A DNA stretch of 7,782 nt, taken from contig JAJYZL010000025.1 in assembly GCA_021799965.1 (NCBI GenBank), forward strand, positions 1-7,782. The letters run 5' to 3'. Source of the stretch: a bacterium. Lineage in GTDB: Bacteria > Patescibacteriota > Minisyncoccia > UBA6257 > 02-FULL-45-10c. The notes under the pieces are model-generated. The model did not search any database. It was not told the DNA's origin and saw only the letters and a list, made by a program, of their open reading frames with translations. Below are positions 6,197 to 7,782 of this stretch, one piece after another (position 1 is the first letter of the stretch; each line of letters starts with the position of its first letter). The position numbers were made by a program, and so were the translations under genes.

Positions 6197-6291
6197 AATC
6201 TTGATTTTATATCAAGCTCGAGGCGCAAGGAGGAAATAGTGTTTTATCACATTTCCGACGAGCAACGAAGAGATTGAATAAAATCATGATT
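6197..6291. repeat. Imperfect palindrome A
   Basis: The outer parts read AATC-N-TGATTTTAT followed by TCAA-N-CTC on both strands, with one extra A in the left arm. The centre is a clean hairpin: GGAAAT (6232-6237), bulged A, GTG, loop TTTTAT (6242-6247), CAC, ATTTCC (6251-6256). The left arm can alternatively fold on itself as CTTGAT/ATCAAG on the minus strand. The intervening 10-12 bases of each arm pair poorly. Confidence 0.65.
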
Positions 6292-6300
6292 CCCTCCGGG

Positions 6301-6398
6301 TAAGAAAATTTTTATTAGTTTCTGCGTCGCTCCTCCTCAGCGTGGCGCGCGCCACGGCCTCGTCGTCACTTCTTGAACTTAAGTCAAAATTTTTCTTA
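6301..6398. repeat. Imperfect palindrome B with perfect GC-rich core
   Basis: The arms begin TAAGAAAATTTT on one strand and TAAGAAAAATTTT on the other. They converge on a perfect 16-bp palindrome, CGTGGCGCGCGCCACG (6341-6356). The middle of the arms pairs only partly. The GC-rich core stands out strongly from the AT-rich surroundings. Confidence 0.65.
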
Positions 6399-6417
6399 TC
6401 AATTAGGGAAAATATAT

Positions 6418-6446
6418 AAAAAAGACCACTTGTCCATAGTGGTTCT
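6418..6446 (-). terminator. Terminator-like hairpin (attenuator candidate) early in the rplJ leader
   Basis: On the minus strand ACCACT (6443-6438) pairs with AGTGGT (6430-6425) around a 7-nt loop, with further partial pairing outside, and is followed by six T (6423-6418). It lies about 80-100 nt after the predicted transcription start. Its 3' arm is also one arm of the large inverted repeat, so the two structures exclude each other, as in attenuators. Only 6 uninterrupted pairs are seen, so its strength is uncertain. Confidence 0.5.
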
Positions 6447-6527
6447 AAGATTTGTCCTCACAACAAATTTTATTCCTCGGCGGGACTTATTTCCTATCGG
6501 AAGCCCGTTGTCTATGGATGTACGTAT

Positions 6528-6556
6528 AATATATATCAAAATATCAGTTGCGTCAA
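6528..6556 (-). promoter_or_regulatory. Promoter of rplJ-rplL
   Basis: On the minus strand a -35 TTGACG (6551-6556, 5 of 6 consensus bases) is followed by a 17-nt spacer and a -10 TATATT (6528-6533, 5 of 6). Transcription would start near 6521. The -35 begins about 7 nt after the T-rich tail of the preceding gene's terminator, so rplJL is an independent transcription unit. Confidence 0.68.
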
Positions 6557-6563
6557 CAAAAAG

Positions 6564-6593
6564 AAAAAGCCCCGGTTCGTAATGAACCGGGGC
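6564..6593 (-). terminator. Rho-independent terminator of the AAA+ ATPase gene
   Basis: A perfect 10-bp GC-rich stem (GCCCCGGTTC at 6569-6578, GAACCGGGGC at 6584-6593) with a 5-nt loop starts 6 nt after the stop codon. It is followed on the minus strand by five T (6568-6564) and a second T run. It is a strong, standard terminator. Confidence 0.92.
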
Positions 6594-6599
6594 GTATTT

Positions 6600-7782
6600 T
6601 TAATCCTTTTTCTCTTCAGGAATATCTTCCTCTCTTTCAAAAACAATGCGCTTTTTTTCATCCAGCATAACGTGCACCACGTCATACTTTTGGATCTGTG
6701 CCTTGTTCTTAAGCCGACAAAAGGGCTTGCGAAGATACTTGTAAACCTTATTTCTCACTAGCCGTGCGCCATTTTCTGGCTTATCCGTGGCTTCGCTAAA
6801 AATAAGTTTTTTAACGCTATCGGCGAACCGAATAGTGATCGGAAAGTTATCCAGGATCTTATCCTGAAATTTACGCAATTCCACATCAACTATGTCACGC
6901 AGAATTTCCGGACCCAAAGGCCTGTAAACGCTTATTCTGTCGAACCTTGCCAGCAATTCCGGAGCAAAAACCTTCTTTAATTCTTCTATAGTTTTTTTGT
7001 ATATCTCTTTATCCAGGGTAGAAGAACTTTTTCTGGTAACTTCGCCAGTAAATCCAATACTATCTTTCGGATTCAACATCTCGGCAATCTGCCGCGAACC
7101 GACATTGGTAGTCATCAGAATAACTGAATTTGAGAAGTCGGTTATCATGCCGTTAGCTAACTGAAGCTGACCCTTGTCCATTATATTCAAAAGAATATTA
7201 TGAAGCGTCGGGCTGGCTTTTTCTATCTCATCGAAAAGAATTATTGATTTCGGTCTTTTCGGGATATCAAAGCCATACTGATGTTCAAGCCGTTTTAACA
7301 AGACGATAATTTCATCACGCCTGACAATAACAGCCTTTGCCTCTTTCAGTTTTTCAGTCATTGAAGGTAAGTCCCGAGCTAATACGGCGCCGCTATTGTC
7401 ACAGAATTTTCCAACTTCAGAAAATTCTTTGATAAGTTTGGCGTTAATACCGGCAAGCTCGTTCATCAAGGCATTGTAAGCCCCTTCGAGTTTTTTGAGC
7501 TTAGGATCGCTATCGAGGGCAAATTTTTCAATATTGCCCTGGTACAGAATCGGCGGCGTGCCGCTTTCTTTTGGATTATTGGGATCCCAATGACCGACAT
7601 ATCCGGGAGGAGATCCGATAAGCTTGGCTATGCCATGGCTTTCCGAATAGGCCTCGCATGGAATTTTGGTAATGGCATTTTGATTGCCAAACCAATATTC
7701 GGCTAGAAGCTCCGCGGTAAGAGTCTTGCCTACCCCGGAAGGACCGGCGCACAAACCCACGTAAACGGGCCGATTTTCCGTA
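6600..7782 (-). CDS. ClpA/ClpB-like AAA+ ATPase, C-terminal part, with a large insertion
   Basis: The frame stays open to the right edge, so the 5' end is missing. The GTG at 7758-7760 is internal: the codons before it read TENRPVY, which fits the family's RP segment before Walker A. Counting from that GTG, the motifs are Walker A GPSGVGKT (6-13), the aromatic pore loop GSPPGYVG (49-56), Walker B IILFDEIE (173-180), sensor 1 VILMTTNVGS (213-222), the arginine-finger region APELLARFDR (266-275) and sensor 2 NGARLVR (330-336). This is the AAA_2 module of Clp/Hsp100 proteins, which use ATP to thread proteins through a hexamer ring for refolding or degradation. About 116 residues separate the pore loop from Walker B, against roughly 20 in ClpB, so about 95-100 are inserted. 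They are mostly charged and helical. The end is rich in Glu/Lys. No P-loop for ClpP docking is visible, so ClpB, ClpC or a lineage-specific role cannot be separated. Confidence 0.85.
   Translation of the reverse strand, partial: TENRPVYVGLCAGPSGVGKTLTAELLAEYWFGNQNAITKIPCEAYSESHGIAKLIGSPPGYVGHWDPNNPKESGTPPILYQGNIEKFALDSDPKLKKLEGAYNALMNELAGINAKLIKEFSEVGKFCDNSGAVLARDLPSMTEKLKEAKAVIVRRDEIIVLLKRLEHQYGFDIPKRPKSIILFDEIEKASPTLHNILLNIMDKGQLQLANGMITDFSNSVILMTTNVGSRQIAEMLNPKDSIGFTGEVTRKSSSTLDKEIYKKTIEELKKVFAPELLARFDRISVYRPLGPEILRDIVDVELRKFQDKILDNFPITIRFADSVKKLIFSEATDKPENGARLVRNKVYKYLRKPFCRLKNKAQIQKYDVVHVMLDEKKRIVFEREEDIPEEKKD

Larger units (their letters stand above)
6163..6430. repeat. 268-bp element bounded by a long inverted repeat in the rplJ leader
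   Basis: The left arm (6163-6196) and the reverse complement of the right arm (6399-6430) match at 30 of 32 aligned positions, with two single-base insertions in the left arm. Both begin AGTGGTCTT, continue with TTTTATATAT and end in AATTGA. The roughly 200 bp between them consist of two imperfect palindromes in tandem (6197-6291 and 6301-6398). The whole can fold into a three-way junction as RNA, or a cruciform-like form as DNA. A small outer extension GGAC/GTCC (6155-6158 with 6432-6435) continues the pairing. No coding potential and no clear target-site duplication are seen. It could be a structured leader RNA or a small palindromic, MITE-like insertion. Confidence 0.75.
6124..6521 (-). 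promoter_or_regulatory. Long structured 5' leader of rplJ-rplL
   Basis: This stretch of about 400 bases has no credible gene. From the predicted start near 6521 the minus-strand RNA would form several structures. First comes a hairpin with an asymmetric internal loop (6481-6507: CGGG/CCCG and TTCC/GGAA around a GATA loop, with one base against six). Then comes a 6-bp hairpin ATTTGT/ACAAAT (6450-6468), then a terminator-like hairpin (6418-6446), then the large inverted-repeat element (6163-6430). Last is a weak GACC/GGTC hairpin followed by five T (6150-6169) just before rplJ. Leaders bound by L10 are known in front of rplJ in other bacteria, and this position fits, but I cannot match it to the known L10-leader consensus by eye. 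Confidence 0.5.

Noticed and set aside
6163..6430. The leader inverted repeat as a complete insertion sequence or CRISPR array
   Set aside because: There is no transposase frame, no clear target duplication and no repeated direct units with spacers; only inverted symmetry is seen.
6373..6582. A 69-codon plus-strand open frame in the rplJ leader
   Set aside because: It runs through the inverted repeat, the predicted rplJL promoter and a terminator, has no family resemblance and no ribosome-binding sequence.
7758..7760. GTG at 7758-7760 as the true start of the AAA+ gene
   Set aside because: The frame is open to the window edge and the preceding codons encode the family's RP segment before Walker A; starting here would leave almost nothing before the P-loop.

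Overview
The window is a compact, AT-rich bacterial segment in which every supported gene lies on the minus strand. It reads from the right edge (7782) to the left edge (1). Gene content and style suggest a member of the Candidate Phyla Radiation (Patescibacteria, Parcubacteria-like). The signs are a shortened mraZ-rsmH-ftsL-ftsI-murF cell-wall/division cluster, a MurF without the usual N-terminal domain, an RsmH with altered motifs, tRNA genes without encoded CCA, and almost no Shine-Dalgarno sequences. This placement is an inference from style and was not tested by phylogeny. rsmH ends in TGA and no gene has an in-frame TGA, so the ordinary bacterial code is assumed.

Layout in the direction of transcription. 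(1) 7782-6600: the 3' part of a ClpA/ClpB-like AAA+ ATPase with an unusually long insertion before Walker B, closed by a strong terminator at 6564-6593. (2) 6556-5224: the rplJ-rplL unit for the ribosomal stalk proteins L10 and L7/L12. It has its own promoter, a leader of about 400 nt and a terminator. The leader holds the most structured non-coding DNA in the window: a nearly perfect 32-34 bp inverted repeat enclosing two long imperfect palindromes, with overlapping terminator-like hairpins. (3) 5145-4969: a tRNA-Val(CAC) gene between two terminators. (4) 4954-243: a consensus-like promoter, helically phased MraZ-type operator repeats, then mraZ, rsmH, ftsL, ftsI and murF, tightly packed and partly overlapping. 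(5) 218-1: tRNA-Glu(CTC) directly followed, 9 nt later, by the start of tgt, which runs off the left edge.

How it works together. MraZ is the likely autoregulator of its cluster. RsmH methylates 16S rRNA. FtsL and FtsI act in septal peptidoglycan synthesis. MurF completes the UDP-MurNAc-pentapeptide precursor that FtsI eventually cross-links. murE, mraY, murD, ftsW, murG, murC and ftsQAZ are not in this stretch and must lie elsewhere or be absent. The remaining genes serve translation (L10, L7/L12, two tRNAs, tRNA-guanine transglycosylase) and protein quality control (the AAA+ protein).

The ordinary genes are secure. The least explained parts are the rplJL leader element, the operator region upstream of mraZ (MraZ boxes that also resemble DnaA boxes) and the AAA+ insertion.
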